Source of the DNA: Viola odorata
Taxonomy: Eukaryota; Streptophyta; Magnoliopsida; Malpighiales; Violaceae
Assembly: GCA_963691705.1 (NCBI GenBank)
Contig: OY829541.1
Location: 15,618,564-15,682,563 of the forward strand
Length of the DNA: 64,000 nt
Direction: 5' to 3'
A model generated the notes under the pieces. That model made no database searches, was not told where the DNA came from, and was given only the letters and a program-made list of their open reading frames with translations. Of this stretch, positions 10,265-21,045 are shown in pieces; position 1 is the first letter of the stretch, and the number at the start of each line of letters is the position of its first letter. The position numbers and the translations under genes are program-made.

Positions 10265-10840
10265 ACCTCTTCTCAGCAAGCATCAACCTCAAATACTCCG
10301 GCTGAATCAACCCTTGCCTCGAGGCCGATGACTATTCGAAATCTATGTCTGTGGTTAAGAAAGTATTATTGAATTTGAAACCTTTGACAGAAGAAACATA
10401 TTCACCTGATAGAGTTGTGTTGCTATCATCCCTTAAGAACCTGAAGAAATGGCAAGCTTATCTTCTGACTTCTCAGCAATTAGAAGCAATTCAAGTTTAC
10501 ATTGAAAATTTTGATAATTTAGAAACATACCAGCCACTTTAAGAGAAGCAGATTGCGCTGACTGGTGTGTCCAAGTTTTCCATGGAAGATAAGGAAAGAG
10601 GAATTGTTATGCTTGAGAACAATTACGAGGATCTTGCTAGGAAATCAATCAGCCTTGAAAAAGAGATTGAAAAAGAAGAAAGACAGATTCGAGAACGAAT
10701 GCAAGATCTTCGCGCCGAGATTATCACTCCTAATTAAAGGAAATCTCGTAGCAGACAAGTACATTTTACCAGAATTTGAAAGGGAACATGATGAAGCAGA
10801 GGATAAAGCTAGAGATGGCAATGATCAATGGAGCAGATGA
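10265..10840 (+). pseudogene. Unrecognised coiled-coil coding fragment
   Basis: After an acceptor-like TTCTCAG, a frame from about 10345 runs to 10737 with a single in-frame TAA at 10540-10542. A frameshift then joins a last segment ending at 10840. The protein text has a hydrophobic/charged start (LLSSLKNLKKWQAYLL) and then a long heptad-like, Glu/Lys/Arg-rich stretch (10600-10725, e.g. LEKEIEKEERQIRERMQDL) that predicts a coiled coil. Consistent codon structure across the stop suggests former coding sequence rather than chance. The family is not recognised. A gag-like protein of a non-autonomous element or a captured host gene fragment are both possible. Confidence 0.5.
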
Positions 10841-10969
10841 GGAGCTTATTGTTACTGGGGCAGAGTTTGTATTATTCGTACGACAGGTCGTCTGTATTGT
10901 TGTGAATTAGTGTAAAACGAGTCGTGCATGCAGAATAGATAATTTAGAAGAGATCTCGGTAATATGATG

Positions 10970-11400
10970 ACTTGAAGGCTTTCTTGTTCAGGCCATGAAA
11001 CTAGCCGTGAAATTCAAAATTATAATCATTTAACTAAAACGAAGGGTACATTGGCGATTTCATAACTTCCTTCTTCAAGCTAAAAACCTAACCACGAAAG
11101 GATAGTTTGATAAGAGTAAGGGTTCATGAGTATCTCATGATTTCATTCTTCAGTCCATGATAGTAACATGAGATATAAAATTTGTATAACTTAAAATAAA
11201 ACGAAGGGTTAATGGGTGGCTTTTTGGCTTCCTTTGATGCCATAATCCAAACCATGAAAATGAAAATATGAACTCAACCTTAAAACCCAAAATTATGATA
11301 ATTTAGGAAAAAGGACATGGTAACTTCCTTCTTTAAGTCATGAACACAACCATAAAGCCTAAAAGTAAAATAATTTTTAAAAAAAAAAAACGAATAGCTA
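10970..11400 (+). repeat. Decayed tandem repeat, about 75-110 bp unit
   Basis: Four diverged copies share AAACGAAGGGT, TTCATGG, ACTTCCTTCTTCAAG, CCATGAAA and AAATTATAATAATTT in the same order. A weak fifth trace occurs near 13560-13600. Divergence is high, so the array is old. Confidence 0.55.
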
Positions 11401-13054
11401 GACAACCTACACCAAATTGTTATTTTCCTCGACTTGGATTTACTGACAAATATTTCTCCTTTATTTTCTTTTATTTTAGGAAACAAGATTTCTCCTCATT
11501 TATCAATACTTTTCTTCTATTTTTCTTTTTATAGAAAAAAACAAAACTTCTCCTCATTTTAGTGGCTAAAATTAAGAGTGTGTTTTTTTATCAAACCGAT
11601 CCTACCCAAATGAACATCTCATGGTGTCTGTCTTCAACGACAACGATGATGGAAGAGACACTAATAGCGATTTGGCAAAGAAGGCTGAATAGATTAAGGA
11701 AGGAAGCCATTTTTAGGCTTTCTATCTTTCTTTCTACTGTTGTATTCTGATAGTTGGATCCGATCCCATCCCGCGTAAGGATAGAACTAAGTCAGACTAG
11801 AGATCCAATCTCCTTTAAAAACTTAATATTTATTAGATTTCATGGCCATGATTCACCTAGGAATCCTTTTTTTTTAAGATAGTGGTCAACTCCAATTTTA
11901 GATGGTTCTAATGCCATACCCGTCTAACTTCACAGTTGAATTTGAGATCAATTTTCTAGTTCCATTTGTAAATGGATTCGAACCCATCCGGTATATTAGT
12001 GGGACAAAAGGTTATGATCTCAAAATCTATCTTGTGGTAGCGTTTTGCCGCCCTAACTATAAGCTACAACTTCTGTGCATTTCTTTTCCTGTTCTTTAAT
12101 CCATATAAAAAAATCACTGTATTAAAAAGGAGTCAATGTTGGATAACATTGTTCTACAATAATTATCGTATAAAGGTACTTGCAAGTACTTACCCGTTGG
12201 TAAGTTATATAAAAGAATGTATGATTTTTAAATTTTTTTACTTTGGTACCTAAACTTTTTAAAGTCTCAATGTGGAACCTATATTTCACACACAAAAAAA
12301 TAAAATATGGAAAGAATTATAAATATGTAGAAAAATGAAGAAATTTTCCAGAAAAAAAAGATAAAAATTGTAGAAAAAAGGGGAAAAAATAAGACAATAT
12401 TGCAAAATAAATTTAAACTTTTTTTTCATTGTACTCATAAAACCAAAATACGTGCACGTTTATTTCTAAGTGAATGAAAAAACTTTGTATGAAAAATGTG
12501 AGTGATTTTTAATTTTTTAAGTGAGTGAAAATAGTCTATTGAGATTTTCTTTGGTTGAAGATTGTGAGAATGGATTTAACTTTTAGGCGAATGAAAAGTT
12601 ACTTGAATTAATAATATAATTTTAATTATAAGTAAATAGTTATAAAATAAAATTTTATGAAAGTTGTGAAAAAAACAATAAAATAAATAGAAAAGTTGTT
12701 CTCTTTTCTTTTTTTATAGGCGCAGGATAGATTGAACTTAGGTTTGAGTCCCGATTAGTATCTTTATCACCTGTCAAACAACCAATAAATTACATGCTTA
12801 TTAGGTGTTCTCTCTTTTTTAATGTAAATTGAAGTATTTAATAATGATTAGTAAAAAAATCATAATCATGACATGAATTTATTTAAACTAATGTATATAG
12901 TTTTATTTTTTTCTCTTCCCATATTCTTTTTATCCTTTCAATAGAAAACTAATACTTTTGTATATAATTGGATTCTAAAGTTAACTAACATATTTTATAA
13001 TATGTAAATAAAAAAATGTTAGCCGGTTATTTAAAAGAGTATGACAAACGGAAA
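11401..13054. other. AT-rich intergenic DNA
   Basis: Several short ORFs (for example at 11562-11750 and 11902-12099) show no family signature and sit in A/T-rich sequence, so they are not called as genes. No LTR, MITE end or RNA gene was recognised. Confidence 0.5.
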
Positions 13055-13205
13055 AAACTTGGGTAGATCATGATCTACCTACATCATGATCTAGGATGAT
13101 GACACGTGCCCTAAATAGTGCTAGAATACCACTATTTTTGACACTTTTGGACACGTGTCATCATCCTACATCATGATGTAGGTAGATCATGATCTACCTA
13201 AGTTT
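13055..13205. mobile_element. Palindromic MITE-like element, 151 bp
   Basis: Arms of about 56 bp are near-perfect inverted copies: the left arm begins AAACTTGGGTAGATCATGAT and the right arm ends ATCATGATCTACCTAAGTTT. They meet around a loop of about 35 bp that ends CACTTTTGGA. Both arms contain ACACGTG and a nested palindrome (GTAGATCATGATCTAC). The sequence would fold into one long hairpin. Size and structure match foldback MITEs. No convincing target duplication could be assigned, so the superfamily is open. Confidence 0.7.
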
Positions 13206-13600
13206 TACTCATGAGAAACTCAGGTGAAACTTTCATATTTTTAAATATATATTTACCATTTTGTAAAAACAAAATACCTCTCGACAAGTCAGAATTGCAA
13301 CGTTTAAAATATTATATATTTTATAATGCACGTTTGCACGTTTGCACGTTTGAAAGCTATAAAAGTCGAAATGGAAAATTTAATTTTTATATAATGTATC
13401 AAAAAAATTATATAGATGTACAAACTACAATAAATTCTCATCTCTTAATTCTCATTAAAATTGTTTTAATATCTTTTGATCATTTTTGACATTTTTTAAA
13501 ATCATCAACCTATCCAATAAAAAATAGTAGTACGTGCCCTATTAAATTATTTTAGAAAAAAATAAGGATTCATAGATAACTTGATGACTTTCTTCTTTTA
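13206..13600. other. AT-rich spacer with a short triplicated word
   Basis: CACGTTTG is repeated three times in a row at about 13328-13352. The rest is A/T-rich with no recognised feature. The ORF at 13211-13489 is low-complexity and has no family signature. Confidence 0.4.
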
Positions 13601-13920
13601 TTATTTTTCATAATATTATTTTTTATGTTTAATGACTAAAGTGTCGGCCAGTGTCAACCGATTCCTTACGGAACCAGGCAACCTTTCGACTGATTTTAGG
13701 GGTTCGTCCGAGTGGGGTTGGTGAACACTACCCAGGGCGTCACTACTACCCTCCTAAGCCTATTTGGTAATTATCCCTTGGGTGTAGGGCACTATGCATG
13801 AGTATGACAATTGATCAAAGCGTATCACAAATAATCACGAAAACGGTTTATTAAAGCAAGTAAACAAAAAAAACAAACACCTTAAAAAAAAACCGGCTTC
13901 GGCTAGTGAAGTCGTCAAAC
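13600..13920 (-). mobile_element. Family D leader and primer-binding site (minus strand)
   Basis: Directly left of the minus-strand LTR, the minus strand reads TTTGACGACTTCACTAGCCG. This resembles the tRNA-Arg-type primer site of Ogre/Tat elements (GGCGACTCCACTGGGGA) with several mismatches. The next 270 bp resemble conserved Tat/Ogre leader text, for example minus-strand CTTAGGAGGGTAGTAGTGAC. The element is cut off near 13600, where AT-rich DNA begins. This context makes 13921-15984 a 5' LTR. Confidence 0.6.
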
Positions 13921-15984
13921 TGTCGCACCCTCTTTTTGATTTTTTTAACGCGAACAGGTTCGGGACGGATGCTAAGCATAAATGGATGCTTCGTATAATG
14001 CAATGAAGTAGCCACCATATTTATCTAGGTTTAGGGAACCTAATCGTCATGGCATAAAAATAAATAAAACTAAGGCACAAAAAGGTCTAAACCAAAGAAC
14101 AACGGTTCGAGGTCGTATTATGGACTCGGGAAGGTGTTAGGCACCCGAGTCACATCCTTAAAAGGTTACCAGTAAAAAAGTGTTTGGAAAAAAAAAATTA
14201 ACATGAAAATGAGTAAATAATCGCAGCAAGTCAACCAATCCCGCGCACGGAATCGGGCCACTTTCCAATCATTTACAGGGTAAACGATCGTAAAGTGTCA
14301 GCCGAAATCCTATTACAAAAATTGGGCCACTTTTCGATTGTTTATGGGCCCTCAGAAGTATTCACCGCTTTAGCATTTTTGTTATTTCTGATAGGGACCG
14401 TTCGGGACTGATTAATCCTTTCTGATCGGGACTGATTAATCGTTGGTTTTTTACTAAAGCGAGAGCCCTCCTTATCATCATCGGGCCATGCATGATTAAT
14501 TAATTACTACGTGATCCTATCATGGATAAACTAGCAGAATACCAATTTAATGAATGCAAATAACCGTGTGAGATCGAAGCCACCATGCTCATATATCAAT
14601 GCAAACATAACAATTAATTTCATGGCATAAAAGCAAGTGAGGTAAACACGTAAACATGTGCGTTGATTTTATTTTCTAACAATTCTAATATCAGACCAAA
14701 CAATTAATTAAAACAGCCCGGCCTTGGCTCCTTCCCTCCTTTCACTATTCATCATCTTCTTCATTAGATCAAGACAAAGCAACGCAGCAGCAATAGTGAG
14801 CTCCGACAATAATAGTAGGAAAGGCAGCAACGGCGAACTCGGACGACCAGCAACCTCGTCCTCGTCTTCGTCTCCAGCAGACCAGCGACGCTCTCACGGA
14901 CCAGCAGCAACAATGCAGCGAACAACTTTGGCTATGGTGAGAAAGTAAATATGCAGAAAGACAAAAATAAGTATAGGCAGCAATTTAATCCAGTCAAAGC
15001 AGTGATTCAATTAAATAAAAAACAACAATTGATTAAATTAAAACAGAGCAATTTAAATAATAAAAATGCAAACAATTAGATAAATTGAAAGCACCAGAGG
15101 GAGAGCATTAATAAAAGGGGAGACTAAAGCATGAAATTGGCCCCTGTCTTTTTCGTTGAAGATTGCTTGCTAATTATAGGCAATCATCTGCGAGTGGACT
15201 TGGCGAGCATGGTGCGCGTGGGCGTCGCAGGTGTGAGGCGCAAAGGCGAGAGTGGGGATGAGCAGTCTGGCGATGGGAGGTTCGTGATGATGAGGATGCA
15301 GAGAACGCTTGGCTGAGGGTGAAGGAGCAAGGTCGGTTCGCTAGGATCGTGATGATGAACGAATTAAATGGGCTTAATGGTGATGGTAAGGGTTGAAGAA
15401 AAAGAGGAGCCGTTGATCATGTTTAAAAAAGGGAGTCAAGTGTTTGATCAAGTGGTTGTGATGATTTTGTGCATTAATGCATATTAATTGTGGCACAAAC
15501 GAGATATTTTTGGTTTGAGCTAAATCTCTTGAAATGAAAATAAACCCGAACCGAAAGGACTAAAAGGTGTAGAAAAATAAGACGAAATAAATAGTATACA
15601 ACAAATAAATAGAAAGTTCATTTTAACGCATTTATTTTCTCGTTTGAAAATGTCAAACGTTCGGACGCAAAATAAATGCCTTTACGACAAAAATTGAACA
15701 AAACCAAATTAGACTACGTGAACGAGCAAAATAGTAGGTAATTATCAACTAAAGAGATAACGCGTTCGATCCATGGTCTGAGGAAACTTACTCGGGACCG
15801 AGAAATCTTCGCGTAAAGATAGTTAAAAATATGAAAAAACTAAAAAGACATGAAATGATGCGGAATATTAAAAAACTAGCCTAGGACCAAGAATCGATAG
15901 AAATTTTACCTAGATGAGTTATTAAATACGATAAGAAATAAAACACGTAAAGTTGTGACGAAAAGTCAAAAATCGGGTACTAAT
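13921..15984 (-). mobile_element. Family D 5' LTR (minus strand)
   Basis: On the plus strand it begins TGTCGCACCCTCTTTTTGAT and ends TCAAAAATCGGGTACTAATA, the reverse complement of the family D LTR ends with a mutated terminus. It aligns along its length with 1726-4279 but is about 490 bp shorter. It abuts the protease motif of Athila element A at 15985. Small ORFs inside (14724-14948, 15131-15316) fall in the GC-rich LTR segment and are not considered genes. Confidence 0.8.
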
Positions 15985-16706
15985 AGGGGCATGCATTAAT
16001 ATCATGCCCTTGATTATCTATAACAGTCTTAGGCTCGAGCCTCTATGACCTACCAAGCTTGTCATTCAGCTTGCTGATCATTCTCTCATCTACCCCGGGG
16101 GATCATCACAGATGTTTTGGTCCAAGTGGGCGAATTCCTATTCCCACCTGATTTTTATGTCATTGCCATGGAGAATGAAAACTCCACCAAGTCAACGGAT
16201 GTACTTCTAGGTCGACCATTTCTAGCCACTGCCCGAGCAAAGATTGATGTTGACGACGCAACCATCTCCCTCGAGTTTGATGGAGAGATCATCAAGTTCA
16301 ATATGCTAGAGGCCATGTTAACTATATTGACGTGATTGACCCTTCTGTTGAGCAACTTGCTGAACTTCACTCTACTGACCCTTTACAGTTTGCCCTTGAC
16401 AGGAATCTAACGCCAACTCTTGCCACACCCCTTGAGTTGCATTCTATCACCGCTGCCCTAGAAGAGTGCGTTGTTGTCCCGTATGAGCCCACAATGGTGT
16501 CTCCCAATTGTCCAGACCATGTCAAGTTATCTCCATCTATTGATCAGGCTCCAGCCCTCGAACTGAAACCACTGCCTTCCCATCTGAAATATGCTTATCT
16601 TGGCCTCAATGACTCTGTGCCTGTCATCATCTCCAATAAGCTCAATGCTTCTGAAGAGTCTAAGCTGATTTCCTTGTTGAAGGAATTTAGACAAGCCATA
16701 GGCTGA
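15985..16706 (+). pseudogene. pol: Athila protease C-terminal half and PR-RT linker
   Basis: The text starts at G-A-C-I-N-I-M-P-L, the residues that follow the catalytic D of the Athila protease D-L-G-A motif. The catalytic D itself lies beyond the junction with the family D LTR and is lost. Downstream is V-L-V-Q-V-G-E-F-L-F-P and then L-L-G-R-P-F-L-A-T-A, the second conserved protease motif. There is an in-frame TGA near 16047, a one-base frameshift near 16100 (a G run), and a break near 16335 where two overlapping frames meet. The linker ends with the conserved L-K-P-L-P-S-H-L-K-Y-A-Y-L-G preceding RT. The closest relative in this window is 59949-60745. Confidence 0.8.
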
Positions 16707-18091
16707 ACCAGCGCAGACAGTAAGGGCTTGTCACCAGCATTATGCACTCATCGCATTCACTTATAGGACGCCAGCAAGACAGTACGCCAGCCTCAGCGCA
16801 GGTTGAACCTACCCATGATGGAAGTTGTGAGAAAAGATGTGCTGAAGTTGCTAGACGCGAGCGTTATCTACCCCATCTCTGATAGCCCATAGGTCAGTCC
16901 GATACAAGTCGTGCCCAAGAAAACTGGTATCACCATTACCATTGGGCAAGATGGCAAACTTATCCCCACTAGGATCCATAATGGGTGGCGAGTCTGCATT
17001 GATTATTGCCGATTGAACGCCGCCACCCGAAAAGATCATTTTCCCCTCCCCTTTATAGATCAGATGTTGGAACGTCTCGCGGGCAAGACTCACTACTCCT
17101 GTCTAGATGGATACTCAGGTTTCCATCAAATCCTGGTTGCCCCCAAAGACCAGGAGAAGACTACCTTCACGTGCCCTTTTGGTACCTTTGCCTACAGACG
17201 TATGCCCTTGGGCTTGTGTAATGCCCCCGCCACCTTTCAACGTTGCATGGTGAGCATCTTTTCTGAATTGGTCGAAGATGGTATCGAGGTCTTTATGGAT
17301 GACTTCATGGTTTATGGAAACTCCTTTTCAGAATGTATGAGCAAATTGAAGAAATGTTTAGAGCGTTGCATCGAGACCAATCTTGTCCTGAATTTCAAGA
17401 AATGTCACTTCATGGTGGATCGAGGCCTTGTTCTGGGTCATATCGTCTCGGCCAAGGGAATTGAAGTTGACAAGGCCAAGATTGAAGTGATTGAATCCTT
17501 ACCTTACCCAGCCTGTGTTCGTGATGTGCGATCTTTTCTAGGGCATGCCGGCTTTTACAGATGGTTTATCAAGGACTTCTCTAAAATCACTCAACCCATG
17601 TGCCATCTTCTCTAGAAAGAAATTACTTTTGATTTTGATAAGGATTGTCAAGTTGCCTTCGAAACCCTCAAGAGCAAGCTTATCTCAGCTCCGATCATTC
17701 GTGCCCCCGATTGGTCTTTACCTTTCGAGGACATGTGCGATGCTAGCAATCATCCCTTGGTGCCGTTTTGGGTCAGAAGAAGGACAAGGAGACATACGCT
17801 ATCTACAATGATTCCAAGTTATTGGATCCAGCCCAGCAGAACTACACGACCACCGAAAAAGAACTCTTGGCAGTAGTCTATGCCCTTGACAAGTTCAGGC
17901 AATACCTCTTAGGCACTCACATTTTCGTATACTCGGATCATTCGACCCTCAGATGCTTATTGACAAAGGTTAACACAAAGCCTCAACTCATTCGGTGGAT
18001 CTTTTTGCTACAAGAATTTGATATCTTGATCAAGGATCAGAGCGGAAGAGAAAACCTAGTGGTGGATCATTTAAGCAGGCTTCCAGCCTAA
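16707..18091 (+). pseudogene. pol: Athila reverse transcriptase and RNase H, broken
   Basis: RT motifs are clear: G-W-R-V-C-I-D-Y-C-R-L-N, H-F-P-L-P-F-I-D-Q-M-L, F-G-T-F-A-Y-R-R-M-P, C-N-A-P-A-T-F-Q-R-C-M, and the catalytic F-M-D-D-F-M-V-Y-G. The main open frame is 16911-17615. The connection/tether ([11 protein letters not shown]) follows, then TAG at 17613-17615. The frame continues to about 17755, where a frameshift moves RNase H into 17768-18091 (K-E-T-Y-A-I-Y, E-K-E-L-L-A-V-V-Y-A, Y-S-D-H-S-T-L, V-D-H-L-S-R-L-P). The N-terminal part of RT (16740-16910) carries a TAG within S-D-S-P-stop-V-S-P. It once copied element RNA into cDNA but is inactive as it stands. Confidence 0.9.
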
Positions 18092-18430
18092 GAGGATGAC
18101 TCGCGAGTGCCTATCCACGATACCTTCCCAGACGAACAATTGTGTCTTACCCATACCATTCAGTTTTCATGGTTCTCCGACATTGTAAATTTTTGTGCTA
18201 CTGGTACCTACCCCGCAGATGCTTCCTCCTCTGAATGTAGCAGAATCAAACGGCAAGACAAATATTACATTTGGGATAGCCCATATTTATGGAAGCATTG
18301 CTCGGACAAGATTATCTGTCGTTGTGTAACCATAGACGAGGTTCCCTCGATCCTTAAATTCTGTCATTGAGCAACTGAAGGAGGGCACTTCGCAACCAAG
18401 AAGACTGCTCTCAAAGTCTTGGAAGCAGGT
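18092..18430 (+). pseudogene. pol: Athila integrase N-terminal fragment
   Basis: After the RNase H end this encodes the linker D-T-F-P-D-E-Q-L-C-L, then I-L-K-F-C-H, a TGA at 18368-18370, and T-E-G-G-H-F-A-T-K-K-T-A-L-K-V-L-E-A-G. The two His of the integrase HHCC zinc-binding domain are visible. The Cys pair and the first catalytic Asp are gone because element C begins at about 18431. Relative to element E, about 72 codons are missing before the frame resumes at 31532. Confidence 0.8.
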
Positions 18431-20424
18431 CGTTGTTTAACCCCTTAGTTGTACTTTGTCATCTTGTGGGCAAGAGGGCCTATATAAGGCTTTAGTTTTT
18501 AGGGTTAGAGACACCACATAACCTACCACCCATTCATAGTATATCTTTTTGTGTGCTTCTCTTTCTCCCCTCCTCCTTTAGGGGGAGGGAGATCAAGACA
18601 TTTTCCAACAGCCATGTACATAAACTGGAGCTTTGCTCCGATCAGTAAGATTTAATAGTTTTTCTTCCTATTCTTCTTCTTTTATGCAATCTATCTTTTG
18701 TTATTTTGTTTACTTGTTTTATGGCATGAGTAGTTGATCTCTCCATTCTTAGCAAGGGTATTTTGAGGGTTGTAAAAGGATAGTTAAGAGGCCAAATCGT
18801 TCTTCATAAACTCTTATCGTGGTATTTGCTTGTTTGACCGGTTTCTTGTTAATTCGTCAAGGGGTAGTTAGGAGTCTAGCTAACTAATATTGAGACCTCG
18901 ATGATTACTGTCTCCCTTGTAGTGAAAACATAGCCGGGAAGCTGTAAGGTAAGAGCAGGCAACTGGATTGGTGTCCTCGGGTAGTTCTGGTTTTATTCGT
19001 CTAGGGCAAGCAACTGATTAGGGTTGTGTCGCGAGCCTGACAAACTGAGAGGCATTCAACCCTAGATGTGTGTTTCTTAATCTTCATGGGCTCTTTGGAT
19101 TCAGCCCTGCTACGTGCTAGTGACATGCATTAGTGCCAAAGTGTAAAGGTAACCTTTTGGTGACAAGAGAGGTAACTGGGAGGATACCAAAGCGTCAAGG
19201 CCACCTCATATGTGAAAATAGGGGGTGGCTTCTCTTAAGAAATAAAGGAGGGGGTTTACGTGAAAACATGGCCCCTATAGCATGTTGATAAGAGCTCGAC
19301 TTCGATTCAGAGATGAAGCCGTGAGATGAAGGCAGCAAGGATCTAGTCTCCTTTGGGAGGTGGTAAACACATGGATAACTGGTGTTTGGGTGGATGGATG
19401 GATCCGGATTTGTATGGAGTTTAAGGGCAGCGGCAATAGATGGAATAATGGGGAAGATAACGTCGCTAGAAGGAGTGCAGATTGTACAGCTGATTAATGG
19501 ATGAAAAGGAGAGTGTTTAGATGAACAATAAGTATATAACTTCAATACCCAACAAACCCTCTCAAGAACTTGCTTGAGCAACCTTGTTACAAAGTAAAGA
19601 AGATGAAGTGTTGGTTTTAAGAACCCTAAATTACCTAGGTTACTCTACTGATTTGGCCAAAGAGAATATCATCAAAATCAAAGGCAAGCTATAAAAGAGG
19701 CTATCTCCTTCTATTTATAGCTTGAGAATTATTACATGAGAAAACCCTAAAATAACCCTTCATTTAAACCTAGGAAGGCCGACTGATTTGATCACCAAAA
19801 CAGTCCCTAATGTGCTAGTTTTTGCTGTGAGATCCAAGGCTGGTCCTGGCAAGGCATAAGGATGAGCTGGAGCCTTTAAGCTCATATCATCCCATCCCTC
19901 TTTGAAGAGATTGGTCCTCGAATCTAAGCTTTGGAGGGTGTGGGGTTCCGAAAGTGGAGTGAGAGTCTTCAAGCTCGTATCACATGTCTATCGCACTATA
20001 GTAGAATATTTATGTGCCGATGACTAACGAGGCCTCGATGCAACCTGAGAAGTACTTTTGCTAGGAATCTTTCTTATCTACTTTCATGTCTTTATTTATT
20101 TTCCTGTTTATCTGTCTTGCCCTTGACTCTTACTTTTAGTGATGCTCTACTTGTCGTGCCCTCGATTACTGTTTTTATTAGTTATAATTGTTAGCACAAA
20201 CTGCTATCTCGGTTAACTTGCTTAACCTATAAACCCCTCCCCCCCTCCCCCCAACCACCCATTTTGTTGTTGTCTTAGTTTGTTTGTCTTTGTCATGCAT
20301 TAAAGTTAGCATCTTGCCCTAATCTCCGTGGATCGACTCTGTTACCACTATGTACAATTTATTATGCATATGATAGCAGGTCTTTATTATTATGTTTGAT
20401 CGTGCCCTCGACAAGCACGCATCA
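18431..20424 (+). repeat. Left LTR of C (5'-truncated, with an insertion)
   Basis: This aligns with right LTR positions from about 30370 to 31531. The first 420 bp or so are missing. A TATA box TATATAA lies at 18481-18487. It is longer than its partner because of the 697-bp insertion at 19286-19982 and an extra pyrimidine/purine stretch near 18565-18600. It ends AGCACGCATCA at 20424, followed after three A by the primer site. Confidence 0.85.
19286..19982 (-). mobile_element. CRM-like LTR remnant with TSD CATGT
   Basis: The 5-bp duplication CATGT at 19281-19285 and 19983-19987 flanks an insertion that starts TGATAAGAGCTC and ends GAGCTCGTATCA-like text (AAGCTCGTATCA). Inside, 19286-19889 looks like a complete LTR ending AAGCTCATATCA. 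It is followed by a minus-strand polypurine tract (19890-19910) and a 60-bp stub encoding D-S-R-T-N-L-F-K-E-G-W-D-D on the minus strand, the tail of CRM-type pol. The last 17 bp repeat the LTR end. So it is one LTR plus a stub of internal sequence plus an LTR tip, left by recombination. A minus-strand TATA box (CTATAAATAG) lies at 19711-19720. Confidence 0.8.
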
Positions 20425-20427
20425 AAA

Positions 20428-20446
20428 TGGCGCCGATGTCGGGGAC
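20428..20446 (+). other. Primer-binding site of C (tRNA-Asp type)
   Basis: TGGCGCCGATGTCGGGGAC matches the Athila-type PBS (TGGCGCCGTTGTCGGGGAC) at all but one base. It lies three bases after the LTR end, which fixes the orientation of C. Confidence 0.85.
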
Positions 20447-21040
20447 TAGCGGTACTGATTTCTTTCTTTTGTTTGTGTGATAGGGACATCTAGATCGGAC
20501 AGCCAACGTCGAGCCCTCGACTATAGCTAAGGCTTTTATTTTTCTATTTTATTTTCGTATGGCCTTGTTTGAGTCCCTTCTTCGCATTGAGGGCAATGCG
20601 TTGCTTAAGTGTGGGGAAGGGACACTTAGTTGTTTGTGTTTAATTTGGACAATTTTTTTCCGTATTAAATCTTTTGCCATGATTAACACGCTGCCCAGTT
20701 TTAAAACCCCCACGTATGGACACACATGTTTGACTTGGGCACGATGAACAAAACTGCCTTTCATCATGTCTTGCCCTAGTCAGTCATGCTCTGCCTGTTG
20801 CCCCTTATGTCTGCGTCGAGGCCTAGACACTAGCAGTCACATTTAGCACCTTGTAAGCATATTGAGCCTCTATGCCGTATCTTTTTCATGTGTGATTTGA
20901 ATGCATAGCTAGACACTAGCTAGGTTTGTATGATATCCCTGGGTATAGGCACCATTAGACTTGGGAAAGCAGCAATATGATGAAAGCCTTTGCATCATTT
21001 TATTTTCTCTTTCTTTCCTTTCTTTTTCTCCATCAAGCCC
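20447..21040 (+). other. Internal non-coding region of C, left part
   Basis: Soon after the PBS comes the block CGCATTGAGGGCAATGCG followed by TTAAGTGTGGGGAAGGG (20584-20625). This block lies 3' of the env-position gene in complete Athila elements (compare 43855-43890). Coding sequence has therefore been deleted between PBS and this block. The next 400 bp match 43900-44300 of element A. The small ORF at 20559-20747 is not thought to be coding. Confidence 0.7.
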
Positions 21041-21045
21041 TCGAC

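Noticed and set aside
11562..12099. Small host genes in the AT-rich island
   Set aside because: ORFs are 60-65 codons without motif, splice context or homologue recognised, as expected by chance in such DNA.
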